Positions 41,330-52,027 are shown, counted from the first letter of the stretch. The stretch: 64,000 nucleotides of DNA from Sphingomonas endolithica (GCF_025231525.1 NZ_CP103057.1:1-64000), one strand, 5' to 3'. The notes: generated by a model from the letters alone, not told the origin. Translations and numbers: made by a program.

Positions 41330-42013
41330 ATGTTGATTCCCGTCTTTCGCGCGCTGGCCGGTGTCGCGCTGCTCATGCAATTGGCGGCGGGCGCGCGGCC
41401 GCTTGCGTCGATGCAAGCCGCCGCACCGGTGGCCGCACCGGAGATCGGCGCGTCGGCGGCGGCACTGCGCGTGGCCGATTGGGTCGTGGCGTCGGGCGAC
41501 AATCATGCGCTGCCCTATATCATCGTCGATAAAGCCACGGCGTCGCTGCTGATGTTCGACGCCAAGGGCCAGGCGCGCGGCCAGGTGCCGGTGTTGATCG
41601 GCATCGCCGTGGGGGACGACGCGACCCCTGGCATCGGCAGCAAGAACCTCGCCGAGATCGGCCCCGCGGAAAAGACGACGCCGGCGGGCCGTTTCCTCGC
41701 CAAGTTCGGAAGGCCGGTCGGCAAGGAGCGGATCCTGTGGGTGGATTATGCCACGTCGGTGGCGCTCCACCCGATTCCGCCGGGCGCCAGCAAGAAGGAG
41801 CGGCGGCGCGAACGCATGCTGTCGCCGACGGCGGCGGACAATCGCATCACCTTCGGCTGCATCAACGTGCCCGCGGCCTTCTACGCCAGGACGCTGCGCC
41901 CGGCATTCCAGAAGAAGGGCGGCTATGTCTATGTGCTGCCCGACACCAAGCCGATCGAGGTGGTGTTCCCGCGGTTGCGGGTTCAGGCGGCGGTTGGCGG
42001 TGGTGGAGGCTGA
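41330..42013 (+). CDS. L,D-transpeptidase (YkuD) family protein
   Basis: A 227-residue exported enzyme: a hydrophobic N-terminal signal (about 1-25), then a YkuD domain with LPYIIVDKATASLLMFDAKG, the upstream His in VALHPIPPG and the catalytic Cys in NRITFGCINVPAAFYARTLR. The usual S/T-H-G-C has Phe in place of His here, which I believe also occurs in a TYGC/TFGC subgroup. Such enzymes form 3-3 crosslinks in peptidoglycan or attach lipoproteins to it. Close neighbours include a small coiled-coil lipoprotein, a possible client. The ATG at 41330 starts the signal peptide. Confidence 0.85.
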   Translation: MLIPVFRALAGVALLMQLAAGARPLASMQAAAPVAAPEIGASAAALRVADWVVASGDNHALPYIIVDKATASLLMFDAKGQARGQVPVLIGIAVGDDATPGIGSKNLAEIGPAEKTTPAGRFLAKFGRPVGKERILWVDYATSVALHPIPPGASKKERRRERMLSPTAADNRITFGCINVPAAFYARTLRPAFQKKGGYVYVLPDTKPIEVVFPRLRVQAAVGGGGG

Positions 42014-42065
42014 TCGCGCACTGCCCCGCGGCGGTGTGCGCAATCAACCTCTCCCAGGTTCGATC

Positions 42066-42485
42066 CTACCCGATTGTCACGCCTACGACGAGCCAACGGC
42101 CAACTTCTCGCTCCAGCGTGACCGTCTCGACTGCCTCGGCCTTGTTGGCGAAGCTGGTACGGAACTTCACCGCCTCGTAGCCGGCAGGCGGAGCGGGCAG
42201 GTTCTCTTGGCTGACAAAGGTGCGTGCGATTACCACGCCCAGCGGCGTGCGGGCCTTTTCGGATGCTGCCGCCCAAACCTGTGGCGTGTTCAGTTTGCGG
42301 AATGCCGTGCCGGTCGCCTTGTAGCTGTCGTCCAACCGGCCTTGATCCACCAAGGCCAGAAAGTCCCGCGCCGAGTCCAGCACCTCGGGGTTTGGAGTTT
42401 CGGCTGACGTAAGCGCGGTCGGCGCTGGAGCAGTAGCGACTTGCGGCGCGGCAAGTAGCGCCAAAAGGTCAAGAACAAGCGTCAT
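42066..42485 (-). CDS. DUF4019 domain-containing protein
   Basis: A 139-residue protein with an N-terminal hydrophobic segment (MTLVLDLLALLAAPQVATAP, likely a signal) and a DUF4019 domain (ARDFLALVDQGRLDDSYKAT, LNTPQVWAAASEKARTPLG, EVGRWLVVGVTIG). The domain is of unknown function and small beta-rich fold. Its ATG overlaps the TGA of the upstream LuxR-type regulator gene (ATGA), so the two are translationally coupled. A recurring pairing of these families in sphingomonads suggests a functional link. Confidence 0.85.
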   Translation of the reverse strand: MTLVLDLLALLAAPQVATAPAPTALTSAETPNPEVLDSARDFLALVDQGRLDDSYKATGTAFRKLNTPQVWAAASEKARTPLGVVIARTFVSQENLPAPPAGYEAVKFRTSFANKAEAVETVTLEREVGRWLVVGVTIG

Positions 42486-42844
42486 AAGAAAGCCTCCGAT
42501 GATGATCCATGGATGGCGGTGCGCCCGCCCGCGCCGCTGGTCGGCGCCGCTTCCTCATCCACCGGCGGGCACGTCGCGTCTGCCCCGAATTCCATGTCTC
42601 CAGACAAATTGGGGTCCGACGCCATGCCGCCGCCTTCGGCCTCCAGCAGCAGACGTGCCGCCTCGCGGCTACTCGACACCGCCATCTTGCGCCGTGCGTC
42701 GCGAAGTCGTTCGTTGATCGTAGGGACCGACAAGCCCAGGCTGCGCGCGGTGGATTTCGCGTCGTGACCGCGTACTATAAGGCGAAGGGTCTGCTTCTGC
42801 TTCTCCGTAAGCGCGCCGACGCCTTCCTTCACAACCGTGTTCAT
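42482..42844 (-). CDS. LuxR-type helix-turn-helix regulator coupled to DUF4019
   Basis: A 120-residue protein. Residues about 8-70 form a LuxR C-terminal HTH (LTEKQKQTLRLIVRGHDAKS followed by LGLSVPTINERLRDARRKM), the four-helix DNA-binding unit. There is no receiver or autoinducer domain in front of it. The C-terminal 50 residues are low in complexity and acidic. It lies directly upstream of the DUF4019 gene with a four-base overlap and could regulate it. The input signal is unknown; the exported DUF4019 partner may sense or act in the envelope, which is inference. Confidence 0.85.
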   Translation of the reverse strand: MNTVVKEGVGALTEKQKQTLRLIVRGHDAKSTARSLGLSVPTINERLRDARRKMAVSSSREAARLLLEAEGGGMASDPNLSGDMEFGADATCPPVDEEAAPTSGAGGRTAIHGSSSEAFL

Positions 42845-42979
42845 ACGGTGCGGACGTAAGTCAGGGGCAGTACGGCTACTACCCCGAAAAATTCGTACTT
42901 TCGGATCGGAGCAACTTGCCTCGGGCGTGGTTGTGCTGCCAGTTGACGCCCGTGGAGCCCCTACCCGCGCTGGATTTTC

Positions 42980-43207
42980 TCACGGCAGCGTCCATCCAGC
43001 CGCACACCGGAACGGCGCATGTCTTTCCCAATCCTGAGATGGCGGGCAGGATTGATAGCCGCGAACTCTAGCGATGGTGTCGACAACGAAACTGCTGGTT
43101 GGCAATATGATGACCGTAAGCAGCACCCCGACAAGCGCTGTCGCAAACAGGATGTCGGCCGGCTTCACGAGGCGCTTCGAAGACGATGAGCGTTTCCGCC
43201 GCTTCAT
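42980..43207 (-). CDS. Possible small single-span membrane protein, 75 aa
   Basis: An open frame with a basic N-terminus (MKRRKRSSSSKRLVKPAD), one strong hydrophobic helix (ILFATALVGVLLTVIILPTS) and a polar C-terminus with two Cys. I chose the ATG at 43207 since the following residues fit a positive-inside anchor; the frame runs open to 43258. There is no clear ribosome site. It could be a true small inner-membrane protein, but evidence is limited to composition. Confidence 0.4.
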   Translation of the reverse strand: MKRRKRSSSSKRLVKPADILFATALVGVLLTVIILPTSSFVVDTIARVRGYQSCPPSQDWERHAPFRCAAGWTLP

Positions 43208-43263
43208 GCACCTGATCGACTGACGATGCTCAGTCAAACAGCTGTAAAGAAAGAACACGTATT

Positions 43264-43300
43264 AAAAAGGGTGCCCGGTGTGAATCCGGACGCCCTTTTT
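43264..43300. terminator. Bidirectional Rho-independent terminator
   Basis: AAAAAGGGTGCCCGG pairs with CCGGACGCCCTTTTT (a few mismatches) around a seven-base loop, with A- and T-runs on both sides. It lies downstream of glnA on the minus strand, about 100 bases after its stop, and should end that transcript. It would also terminate plus-strand transcription. Confidence 0.8.
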
Positions 43301-43402
43301 GTTTGGTAGCGGCGCGACGAAGCCGCGCCGTCGGTCCTCGCTATAGCGAGGCCGGCCGACAGCTACTATGCGCTTGCGCGCACCGCGCGGTCGTGGCCGC
43401 GC

Positions 43403-44815
43403 TCAGTAGCTGTAGTACATATCGAACTCGACCGGGCTCGGGGTCATTTCCCAGCGCGCGACCTCTTCCATCTTCAGTTCGATGTACGACTCGATCTGGT
43501 CCTTGGTGAACACGTCGCCCTTGAGCAGGAAATCGTGATCCGAGGCCAAGGTCTCGAGCGCCTCGCGAAGCGACGCGCAGACGGTCGGCACGTTGGCCAG
43601 TTCCGCCGGCGGCAGGTCGTACAGGTTCTTGTCCATCGCTTCGCCGGGATGGATCTTGTTCTGGATCCCGTCGAGGCCGGCCATCAGCAGCGCCGCATAG
43701 CAGAGATACGGGTTGGCCATCGCGTCGGGAAAGCGCACTTCGACGCGCTTTGCCTTGGCGCCGGTGCCGTACGGAATGCGGCACGACGCCGAGCGGTTGC
43801 GCGCCGAGTAAGCGAGCAACACAGGCGCTTCATAGCCCGGGACCAGGCGCTTGTAGCTGTTGGTCGACGGGTTGGTAAAGGCATTGAGCGCCTTGGCGTG
43901 CTTGATGATCCCGCCGATGAAATACAGGCAGGTGTCACTGAGGCCGGCATAGCCGTTGCCGGCGAACAACGGCGTGCCGCCATCCCAGATCGACAGATGC
44001 GTGTGCATGCCGCTGCCGTTATCTTCCTTGATCGGCTTGGGCATGAACGTGACCGTCTTGCCGTAGGCCTGCGCGACATTGTGGCAGACGTACTTGTAGA
44101 TCTGCATGCGATCGGCAGTGGTGGTCAGCGTGCCGAAGGTCAGGCCGAGTTCGTGCTGGCCGGCGGCGACCTCATGGTGGTGCTTGTCGCACGGCAGACC
44201 CATTTCGAGCATGGTCGAGACCATCTCGCCACGGATGTCGACCGCGGAGTCGACCGGTGCGACCGGGAAATAGCCGCCCTTGGCGCGTGGGCGGTGGCCG
44301 AGATTGCCGCTCTCATAGCTGGTCCCGGTATTGGTCGGCAGCTCGATATCGTCGATCTTGTAGTAGGACGTGGCGTAGCTCGTCTCGAACTGCACGTTGT
44401 CGAACATGAAGAATTCGGCTTCCGGCCCGATATAGATCGTGTCGCCGATGCCAGTGGTCTTGAGGTAGGCTTCGGAACGCTTGGCGGTCGAGCGCGGATC
44501 GCGGGCATAGAGCTCGCCCGTCGACGGCTCGACGATATCGCACACAAGGATCAGCATCGGCGTGGCCGAGAAGGGATCGATCCACACGGCGTCGAGATCG
44601 GGCTTCAGGATCATGTCGGACTCGTTGATCGCCTTCCAGCCCTCGATCGAGGAGCCGTCGAACATGAAGCCGTCATCCAGTTCGTCCTCGCCGACGACGC
44701 CGGCAACCATGGTCAGATGCTGCCATTTGCCCTTGGGATCGGTGAAGCGCAGATCGATCCACTCGATCTCCTCGTCCGCGACCATCTTCAGGACGTCTTT
44801 TGCCGTATTCGCCAT
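43403..44815 (-). CDS. glnA: Glutamine synthetase, type I
   Basis: A 470-residue enzyme that makes glutamine from glutamate, ammonia and ATP, working as a dodecamer. It contains [19 protein letters not shown] near the N-terminus, the glutamate/metal-binding [10 protein letters not shown], the ATP-site [19 protein letters not shown], and the adenylylation site Tyr399 in NLYDLPP. Length and motifs match GSI-beta enzymes controlled by adenylyltransferase GlnE. It follows glnB after 95 bases, the common alphaproteobacterial operon. A terminator lies past its stop. Confidence 0.97.
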   Translation of the reverse strand: MANTAKDVLKMVADEEIEWIDLRFTDPKGKWQHLTMVAGVVGEDELDDGFMFDGSSIEGWKAINESDMILKPDLDAVWIDPFSATPMLILVCDIVEPSTGELYARDPRSTAKRSEAYLKTTGIGDTIYIGPEAEFFMFDNVQFETSYATSYYKIDDIELPTNTGTSYESGNLGHRPRAKGGYFPVAPVDSAVDIRGEMVSTMLEMGLPCDKHHHEVAAGQHELGLTFGTLTTTADRMQIYKYVCHNVAQAYGKTVTFMPKPIKEDNGSGMHTHLSIWDGGTPLFAGNGYAGLSDTCLYFIGGIIKHAKALNAFTNPSTNSYKRLVPGYEAPVLLAYSARNRSASCRIPYGTGAKAKRVEVRFPDAMANPYLCYAALLMAGLDGIQNKIHPGEAMDKNLYDLPPAELANVPTVCASLREALETLASDHDFLLKGDVFTKDQIESYIELKMEEVARWEMTPSPVEFDMYYSY

Positions 44816-44910
44816 AAACCAAATGCCTTTCGTGTTCGAATGTTCGTGCGGCAGAATCGATCGTCCTCTGCCGCCTGCGCGGTCACGCTGTCATGGAATG
44901 TTGCGCCGCG

Positions 44911-45799
<889 letters not shown>

Positions 45800-46624
45800 T
45801 CAATAAGCCGGCTTGTCGAACCCGCCCGGGCTGGAGGTGAAGATCTCGCAGCCGTCCTCGGTGATGCCGATCGAATGCTCGAACTGTGCCGACAGCGATC
45901 GGTCGCGGGTCACTGCCGTCCAGCCATCGTCGAGCAGCTTCACGTCCGGGCGGCCGATATTGATCATCGGCTCGATCGTGAAGATCATGCCCGGCTTCAG
46001 CTCCGGCCCGGTGCCCGGGCGTCCGACATGCACCACTTCGGGCGCGTCATGGAACAGCTGCCCGAGGCCATGGCCACAGAAATCGCGCACCACGCCGTAG
46101 CGGTGGCGCTCGGCATGGGCCTGGATGGCATGCGCCACATCGCCCATCGTGTTGCCGGGGCGCGCCTGTTCGATGCCGACCATCAGGCATTCATAGGTGA
46201 CGTCGACCAGCCGCCGCGCCTTGATCGGAACGTCGCCGACCAGATACATCCGGCTCGAATCGCCGTGCCAGCCATCCACGATCGGCGTCACGTCGATATT
46301 GACGATATCGCCGCTCTTCAACGCCTTAGGGCTGGGGATGCCGTGACACACGACATGGTTGATCGAGATGCAGCTGGCATGCGTATAGCCACGATAGCCA
46401 AGCGTGGCGGGCACGCCGCCGCGATCCACAATGAAGCGGTGGATCAGATCGTTGAGCTCGCCGGTGAATACGCCGGGCACGACGTGCGGCACCAGCATGT
46501 CGAGTGTCTCGGCAGCAAGCCGCCCAGCCTTGTGCATGGCATCGAAGGCGGCGCGCCCATGGAGCTTGATCGCGCCGGTGCGGCTCATCGGCGCGTCGGC
46601 CGTAACGGTTACATAGTCGGTCAT
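45800..46624 (-). CDS. map: Methionine aminopeptidase, type I (main copy)
   Basis: A 274-residue peptidase that cleaves the N-terminal Met from new proteins. Metal ligands are visible: Asp in IVNIDVTPI, Asp in WHGDSSRM, His in FCGHGLGQLFHDAP, Glu in FTIEPMIN and Glu in AQFEHSI, with the substrate His in HVVCHGIPSP. It stands alone, divergent from the CinA-like gene by 63 bases. It differs clearly from the ParD-coupled paralogue at 16 kb in sequence and context and is the more probable housekeeping enzyme. Confidence 0.94.
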   Translation of the reverse strand: MTDYVTVTADAPMSRTGAIKLHGRAAFDAMHKAGRLAAETLDMLVPHVVPGVFTGELNDLIHRFIVDRGGVPATLGYRGYTHASCISINHVVCHGIPSPKALKSGDIVNIDVTPIVDGWHGDSSRMYLVGDVPIKARRLVDVTYECLMVGIEQARPGNTMGDVAHAIQAHAERHRYGVVRDFCGHGLGQLFHDAPEVVHVGRPGTGPELKPGMIFTIEPMINIGRPDVKLLDDGWTAVTRDRSLSAQFEHSIGITEDGCEIFTSSPGGFDKPAY

Positions 46625-46687
46625 GGCAGTGATATAGCGCGCGCCGTTGGGCTTTGCGAGATGGCACGCACGGTCTATGCCAAGGTC

Positions 46688-47443
46688 ATGACCACACGCA
46701 TCTGGACGGCCGCGCTTGCGGTGATAGGCGACGAGATCCTGTCGGGCCGCACGCAGGACAAGAATGTTGCGCAGATCGCGTCATGGCTGAACGTGCAGGG
46801 CATCCGCTTGGCCGAGGTGCGCATCGTGCCGGATCGGACGGATGCGATCGTCGAGGCGGTGAACGCGCTCAGGGCGCGCAACGATTACCTCTTCACCACC
46901 GGTGGGATCGGACCGACGCATGACGACATCACCGTCGATGCGATCGCCGAGGCGCTTGGCGTGGACGTGGTATTCCACCCCAAGGCGGTGGCAGTACTGG
47001 AGCGATATTATGAGACCCGCGGTGGCTTCACCGAAGCGCGCAAGCGCATGGCGCGCGTGCCGAAAGGCGCCGACCTGATCGAAAACCGCATGTCGGGGGC
47101 ACCGGGCATTCGCTTCGGCAACGTGTTCATCATGGCGGGTGTGCCGCACATCACCGCCGGCATGCTGGATGCGCTGACCGGCACGCTGGAAGGCGGGCTG
47201 CCGGTCCTGTCCAAGACGATCGGCTGCTGGGTCGGCGAGAGCGAGGTCGCCGAATTGCTGCGTGCGGTCGAGAAGAGCCATGCTGGCGTCGCAATCGGCA
47301 GTTACCCGTTCTTCCGCGATGGCCGGACCGGGGCCAATTTCGTCGTGCGCGCGACCGATGCAGAACTTCTCGAGCGATGCATCGTTGATCTGACGCGCGA
47401 GATCGAGGCAACCGGCCGCACCGTCGTTGCCGGCGGTATCTGA
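46688..47443 (+). CDS. Molybdopterin-binding/CinA N-terminal domain protein
   Basis: A 251-residue protein with only the MoCF/CinA N-terminal domain: AALAVIGDEILSGRTQDKNV, FTTGGIGPTHDDITVDAIAE (the nucleotide/pterin-binding GGxGPT loop) and a C-terminal part with VLSKTIGCWVGESEVA. The C-terminal CinA deamidase domain is absent, as in the widespread short form often named competence/damage-inducible protein A. Its substrate may be a nucleotide or pterin; the true function of the short form is uncertain. The ATG at 46688 is preceded by AAGG; upstream open frame belongs to the antisense of map. Confidence 0.9.
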   Translation: MTTRIWTAALAVIGDEILSGRTQDKNVAQIASWLNVQGIRLAEVRIVPDRTDAIVEAVNALRARNDYLFTTGGIGPTHDDITVDAIAEALGVDVVFHPKAVAVLERYYETRGGFTEARKRMARVPKGADLIENRMSGAPGIRFGNVFIMAGVPHITAGMLDALTGTLEGGLPVLSKTIGCWVGESEVAELLRAVEKSHAGVAIGSYPFFRDGRTGANFVVRATDAELLERCIVDLTREIEATGRTVVAGGI

Positions 47444-47467
47444 AACCTTGGGCTCAGGAGCGAAGAC

Positions 47468-47806
47468 GTGAACGCCAGATCAACGACCATCGCGATCGCC
47501 TGTGTGCTGCTCGCCGGCTGTGGCGGACCCGGCCCGACCGGCAATAGCGCAGCGGCAGACGTTGCGCCCGACCCGGTCGAGGCGCAGATCGCCAATCTGA
47601 GCGCGCCCCTGCAACGCACCACCTTCTTCCGCGCGATCCAGGACGCGGATTATGCCTGCCAGACCATCGTGCAGGTGGTGCCGCGCGGCAAGATCGAGGG
47701 CAAGCCGGTCTGGGCGGTGGAATGCGACGGCGGCGCACAATACGTGATCGAGCTGCAGCGCGGCGGCGTGTTCCATGTCAGCGGCGTGCCCAAGCCGACA
47801 CGGTAA
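47468..47806 (+). CDS. Hypothetical lipoprotein, 112 aa
   Basis: An exported protein with a lipobox (VLLAGC) that places the lipid-modified Cys at about residue 18, then an Ala/Pro-rich spacer and a small domain (FFRAIQDADYACQTIVQVVP, then PVWAVECDGGAQYVIELQRG) with two Cys that could pair. It begins at a GTG (47468) 24 bases after the CinA-like gene and is probably co-transcribed. I cannot name the family. Confidence 0.72.
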   Translation: MNARSTTIAIACVLLAGCGGPGPTGNSAAADVAPDPVEAQIANLSAPLQRTTFFRAIQDADYACQTIVQVVPRGKIEGKPVWAVECDGGAQYVIELQRGGVFHVSGVPKPTR

Positions 47807-47818
47807 CGCTCGGCGCCC

Positions 47819-50800
47819 TTAGCCGCCTGAGGCAACGCGCATCGCGCCGACAATCCGCTGCATGTCATCCGCGCACTGACGGAGCCGGTCTGCGCGCTCG
47901 ACGTGCGGCCATTCCTTCAATCCGTCATCCAGCGCGGCTGCGGCATCGCCCAGTTCGGCTTCCCCGAACATGCCGGCCGTGCCGGCGAGATTGTGCGCCA
48001 TCACGGCCAGGTCGTCGATCTCCCGATCGGTAAATCGCCCGGCCCGCACCATGGCGTCGAGCGCCTCCAGCGTCGACGATCGCCGCGCGGCGTAACGCTG
48101 CTGCAGTGTTCCGCTCGGGGCGGGGGCCTTTGTGGGCTCGTCTGTTTCCGCGCGCGGGGCGGCGGGCGCCTCGTCGGTATGGCCGGACGGTGGTGCCTCA
48201 TTCTCTGGTTGCGCCCCGGCACCGTCCAGATAGCGCAGCAACACCTCCTCCAATTTGCCCGGATCGAGCGGCTTGGTGAGATGTTCGTCCATGCCCGCCT
48301 CGCGACAGCGCGCAAGGTGCTCGGGTTGTGCGCTTGCCGTCAGCGCGACGATCGGCATCGTCGCGGCATAGCCGGTCTGACGCCGGAGCGCGCGCGTGGC
48401 GGTAAAGCCGTCCATCACCGGCATCTGGCAATCCATCAGGATCAGGTCGAACACCTGCTCCGCCACCGCGTCGAGCGCTTCCATGCCATCCTCAGCCAAT
48501 TCGACGTCGCAGCCATAGCCAGACAGCATGGCGAGCATCAGTTCACGGTTGAGATCGACGTCGTCCACCACCAGGATGCGCTTGCCGGCGAGGGATAACC
48601 GAGCGGCGACGGGCTCGTCTGGGCAGGATGCGTTCTGCGCGGCGATCGGCAGGGAAACTTCGAACCAGAAGGTCGAACCCGTGCCGACCTCGCTGATGAC
48701 GCCGATCTCGCCGCCCATCAGTGTCACCAATTGCCGGGAAATCACCAGTCCAAGGCCGGTACCGCCATAATGGGAGGCAATTGAGGCATGCGCCTGGGCG
48801 AAACGATTGAACAAGGTGGCGATCTTGTCCGGCGACAATCCGCTCCCGGTATCGATGACCTCGACGCGCAGGCGGACGGTGCCATCTTCCCCGGCGGTGC
48901 GAAGCACGTTGGTTTTTACCGTACCGCGCGAGAATTTGATCGCGTTCGACAACAGGTTGAGGAGGATTTGCCGCAGGCGTCCGTGATCGCCCACCAGCCG
49001 GTGCGGAATGGCCGGATCGACATGGACGCTGAGGGTCACGTCGCGTGCCGCCGCCTGGGGCTCCATCAGGGAACTTGTGCCCGAGAAGAAGCCGGCCACG
49101 TCGAATGGCGAGCAATGCAGCGCCAGCTTGTCGGCCTCGAGCTTCGAGAAATCGAGCACGTTGTCGACCACGGCATGCAACGCCATCCCGGCGCGGTGCA
49201 CCAGGCGGACCCTTCGCTGATCTTCGGGGGCAAGGCCGGTGCTTTGGTCGAGCAGTCGCGAAAACCCGATGATGCTGTTGAGGGGGGTGCGCAGTTCGTG
49301 GCTCATGTTCGCCAGGAAACCTTCCTTGGAGTTGATCGCGTCCTCCGCCGCCAGCCTGGCTTCGGCGAGCGCGCTTTCCTGCTCCTTCTGCGCGGTCACA
49401 TCCCGGATCACGTCCAGATAGCCGGTTGGGACCTGGGTCGCCGGATCGCGCAGCAGCGCCGGGCTCGATTCCACCCACACCCAGCGTTTCGCGGTCTTGT
49501 GCCATGCCCGCCACCGCACGCACTTCCCGCTGGCGCCGTTCCACAGTGCGCGGAATGTTTCGCGTAGCTCGACGATGTCGTCGGGATGGGTGATGTTGTC
49601 GGGCTCGGCCCCCATCCGGTCTTCGCTCGTATAGCCCGTCACCGATTGCGACGATGGTGATACGAACGTGGTGCGACCGTCCAGGTCGCTGGTGACGATG
49701 ATGTCGCTCGAGTTTTCCGCCATCAGCCGATAGCGGGAATCGCTTTCCCGCGCCTTTTGCTCGGCATGCTTCAGCGCCGAAATGTCGAGCATCACGCCGA
49801 ACACGCCGACTGCTACATTGCCTTCCCGTTGGATCGTGCCGCGCGTCAGTACGTGCCGGATCACGCCGTTGGGAAGCAGCAGGCGGTAACTGCTTTCATA
49901 GGCCTCCGCGCCGTTGGCGATGGCGTCGGCCAGGATTTGCGCCGCCTGCGCATTGTCGTCGGGATGGCGCCGGCTGATCAGGTTCTCGACCGTCGCCGTA
50001 TCGCACGTCGGATCGTAATCGAGGATGGTCCACAGTTCGTCCGACCAGGTCATTGCCTGTGTCGACAGATCGTACGTGCAGAACCCCATGTGCGCGATCT
50101 TCCCGGCCGCTTGCATCAGCACATTGGCTTGCAGCGCGGCTTGTTCGGCGCGCTTCTGGTCGCTGATGTCGCGCTTGCTGACGAATACCCGGCGCACCAA
50201 GCCGCGTTCGCTTTGCAGCGGCACCAGCCGGATATCGAAGGTGCTTCCCTCTCGCACGACCGTCCGCGGCTCCACCATGCGCCCGGCTTCCCCGAACGCC
50301 ACTGCTTCCCGCAGGTCCCTCGTCATCCTGGCCGAGATGGCGGCTGGGAACAGAGCGGTCAGATCCTTTCCACACGCATCCTCGGTCGTGATGCCCAGCG
50401 CGCGTTCTGCCGCTGCGTTCATGGTGTTCATCAGAAACGTATCATCGACCAGGTCGCAGACGAAGTTCTCGTCCGACGAGCCCTCGAAAATGCCCCTGAA
50501 CAGCGCCTCTGCTTCCTTGGCCAGCTCTGCCGATCGTTCCCCCGTGCGATGCGCGCGGGTCAGCTCCAGATTGCTGTCCTCCAGTGCCGCCAAAGCGGTC
50601 ATACGGGCCGTTACGTCGCGGCAGGCCGAAACGATGCGGGGTTCGTCATCCTCGCCCGTCACGATGCGCGCGGCGAATTCGATCGGGACGAGATGGCCGT
50701 CTTTGTGACGCAGCCAGGTGAGGTGGGTCGCCGTGGACCCCGCCGGCGCGGCCTGCAACCGTGCCGTGGCCGCAGCCATCGCCGCACGATGCTCCCGGCC

Positions 50801-52027
50801 CATGAATTCGAACACCGTCTTGCCCACCAGATGTTCCGGCGGGTAGCCTAGGATCTTCTGGCTGGAGGGCGACATGTAGGAGCAACGCCCGTCCATGGAA
50901 TACAGGCCGACCATGTCGCTCGCGCTGTCGGCGAGCAGGCGGTAGCGCGCCTCGGCCTCGCGCTCTGCGGAAAGATCCTGGACCTGGGAGATGAAGTGCT
51001 TGGGTTCTCCGTCTTCCCCCACGACCATCGAAACCGACAGCTTGGACCACAGGACGCGGCCGCTCTTGCGGATATACCGCTTTTCCAGTTGATAGGAGGG
51101 GATCGTGCCGGCAATCAGCGCATCCAGCAGATGCAGGTCGGCTTGCAGGTCGTCGGGATGGGTTATCTTCTGGAAGTCGAGCGTCCTGGCTTCGTCCGCC
51201 GAATAGCCGACCAAGTCGCAAAATGCCGCGTTCAGCTTCATCAGCCGGCCGTCGAGCGCCACCAGCGCCATGCCGATCGGTGCGTGATCGAAGGCGTTTT
51301 CGAACAATTCCGTCTGCGCGCGACGCTCCGAAACATCTTGAATCAGGGCGGTGAACTGCCAGTCTTCGCCGATGTTGGTGGCACTGAGCGCAAGCTCGAT
51401 CGGAAAGACGTCGCCGTCGCGGCGTTGGGCCGTGACCTCGATCTGGGTGCCGATCAGTCGCGCCGTACGGCTTTGCATGAAGCGCGCAAGCCCGCCTTCA
51501 TGCGCCGAACGCAAATCGTGCGGCACGATCAGCTCCGACATGCGATGCCCGATCGCTTCTTCGGCGCTCCATCCGAAAGTCAGTTCGGCGTGCCTGTTCC
51601 ATCCACTGACAATGCCGTGTTGGTCGATCGTCACGATCGACTGATGGGCGGTTGCCAGAATGCTCTCGAGGCGCTGCTCGTTGGCTCGTACTGCTTCTTC
51701 GAGATGACGGCGTTCGGCCATGTTGTAGGAAAGCGACTGTCGGCTGAGATCGGCGGTCGCCTTTTCAGCTACGCGCCGCCGGGCGACTTCCCGGCGCAGG
51801 TCGCGGGAGCGTCGGACAAGCATGATCCCTGTGGCAAAACCGACGCAAAGCAGGACGACGATCGCACCGTCCACTGGCCAGGCATCATATCGTTTTACGA
51901 AGGCCGCTAGTTTTTCGAACGCTTCACTGCGGACGCACAAAATGCTCAGCAGCGCGGTGCCGAGCAATGCCCATAAGATCTCCAAATGGGTTTTTGCTCG
52001 TCCGGCTCGATTCGACGCCCTGATCAA
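47819..52027 (-). CDS. Hybrid sensor histidine kinase with multiple PAS domains, receiver and Hpt
   Basis: A 1402-residue membrane kinase. Two helices (about 15-32 and 52-70) bracket a short periplasmic part. Then come about six PAS/PAC units (about 115-890), HisKA with phospho-His910 in NMSHELRTPLNS, HATPase with LRQILLNLLSNAIKFS and STFWFE, a receiver with Asp1199 in LMDCQMPVMDG, and an Hpt domain with His1345 in MAHNLAGTAG. The phosphorelay is therefore complete up to Hpt, and an external regulator should receive the phosphate. The start is TTG 52027 with GAGGAG eight bases upstream; no ATG lies before the first helix. It is divergent from a GGDEF-EAL gene, which suggests linked signalling. 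Confidence 0.93.
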   Translation of the reverse strand: MIRASNRAGRAKTHLEILWALLGTALLSILCVRSEAFEKLAAFVKRYDAWPVDGAIVVLLCVGFATGIMLVRRSRDLRREVARRRVAEKATADLSRQSLSYNMAERRHLEEAVRANEQRLESILATAHQSIVTIDQHGIVSGWNRHAELTFGWSAEEAIGHRMSELIVPHDLRSAHEGGLARFMQSRTARLIGTQIEVTAQRRDGDVFPIELALSATNIGEDWQFTALIQDVSERRAQTELFENAFDHAPIGMALVALDGRLMKLNAAFCDLVGYSADEARTLDFQKITHPDDLQADLHLLDALIAGTIPSYQLEKRYIRKSGRVLWSKLSVSMVVGEDGEPKHFISQVQDLSAEREAEARYRLLADSASDMVGLYSMDGRCSYMSPSSQKILGYPPEHLVGKTVFEFMGREHRAAMAAATARLQAAPAGSTATHLTWLRHKDGHLVPIEFAARIVTGEDDEPRIVSACRDVTARMTALAALEDSNLELTRAHRTGERSAELAKEAEALFRGIFEGSSDENFVCDLVDDTFLMNTMNAAAERALGITTEDACGKDLTALFPAAISARMTRDLREAVAFGEAGRMVEPRTVVREGSTFDIRLVPLQSERGLVRRVFVSKRDISDQKRAEQAALQANVLMQAAGKIAHMGFCTYDLSTQAMTWSDELWTILDYDPTCDTATVENLISRRHPDDNAQAAQILADAIANGAEAYESSYRLLLPNGVIRHVLTRGTIQREGNVAVGVFGVMLDISALKHAEQKARESDSRYRLMAENSSDIIVTSDLDGRTTFVSPSSQSVTGYTSEDRMGAEPDNITHPDDIVELRETFRALWNGASGKCVRWRAWHKTAKRWVWVESSPALLRDPATQVPTGYLDVIRDVTAQKEQESALAEARLAAEDAINSKEGFLANMSHELRTPLNSIIGFSRLLDQSTGLAPEDQRRVRLVHRAGMALHAVVDNVLDFSKLEADKLALHCSPFDVAGFFSGTSSLMEPQAAARDVTLSVHVDPAIPHRLVGDHGRLRQILLNLLSNAIKFSRGTVKTNVLRTAGEDGTVRLRVEVIDTGSGLSPDKIATLFNRFAQAHASIASHYGGTGLGLVISRQLVTLMGGEIGVISEVGTGSTFWFEVSLPIAAQNASCPDEPVAARLSLAGKRILVVDDVDLNRELMLAMLSGYGCDVELAEDGMEALDAVAEQVFDLILMDCQMPVMDGFTATRALRRQTGYAATMPIVALTASAQPEHLARCREAGMDEHLTKPLDPGKLEEVLLRYLDGAGAQPENEAPPSGHTDEAPAAPRAETDEPTKAPAPSGTLQQRYAARRSSTLEALDAMVRAGRFTDREIDDLAVMAHNLAGTAGMFGEAELGDAAAALDDGLKEWPHVERADRLRQCADDMQRIVGAMRVASGG

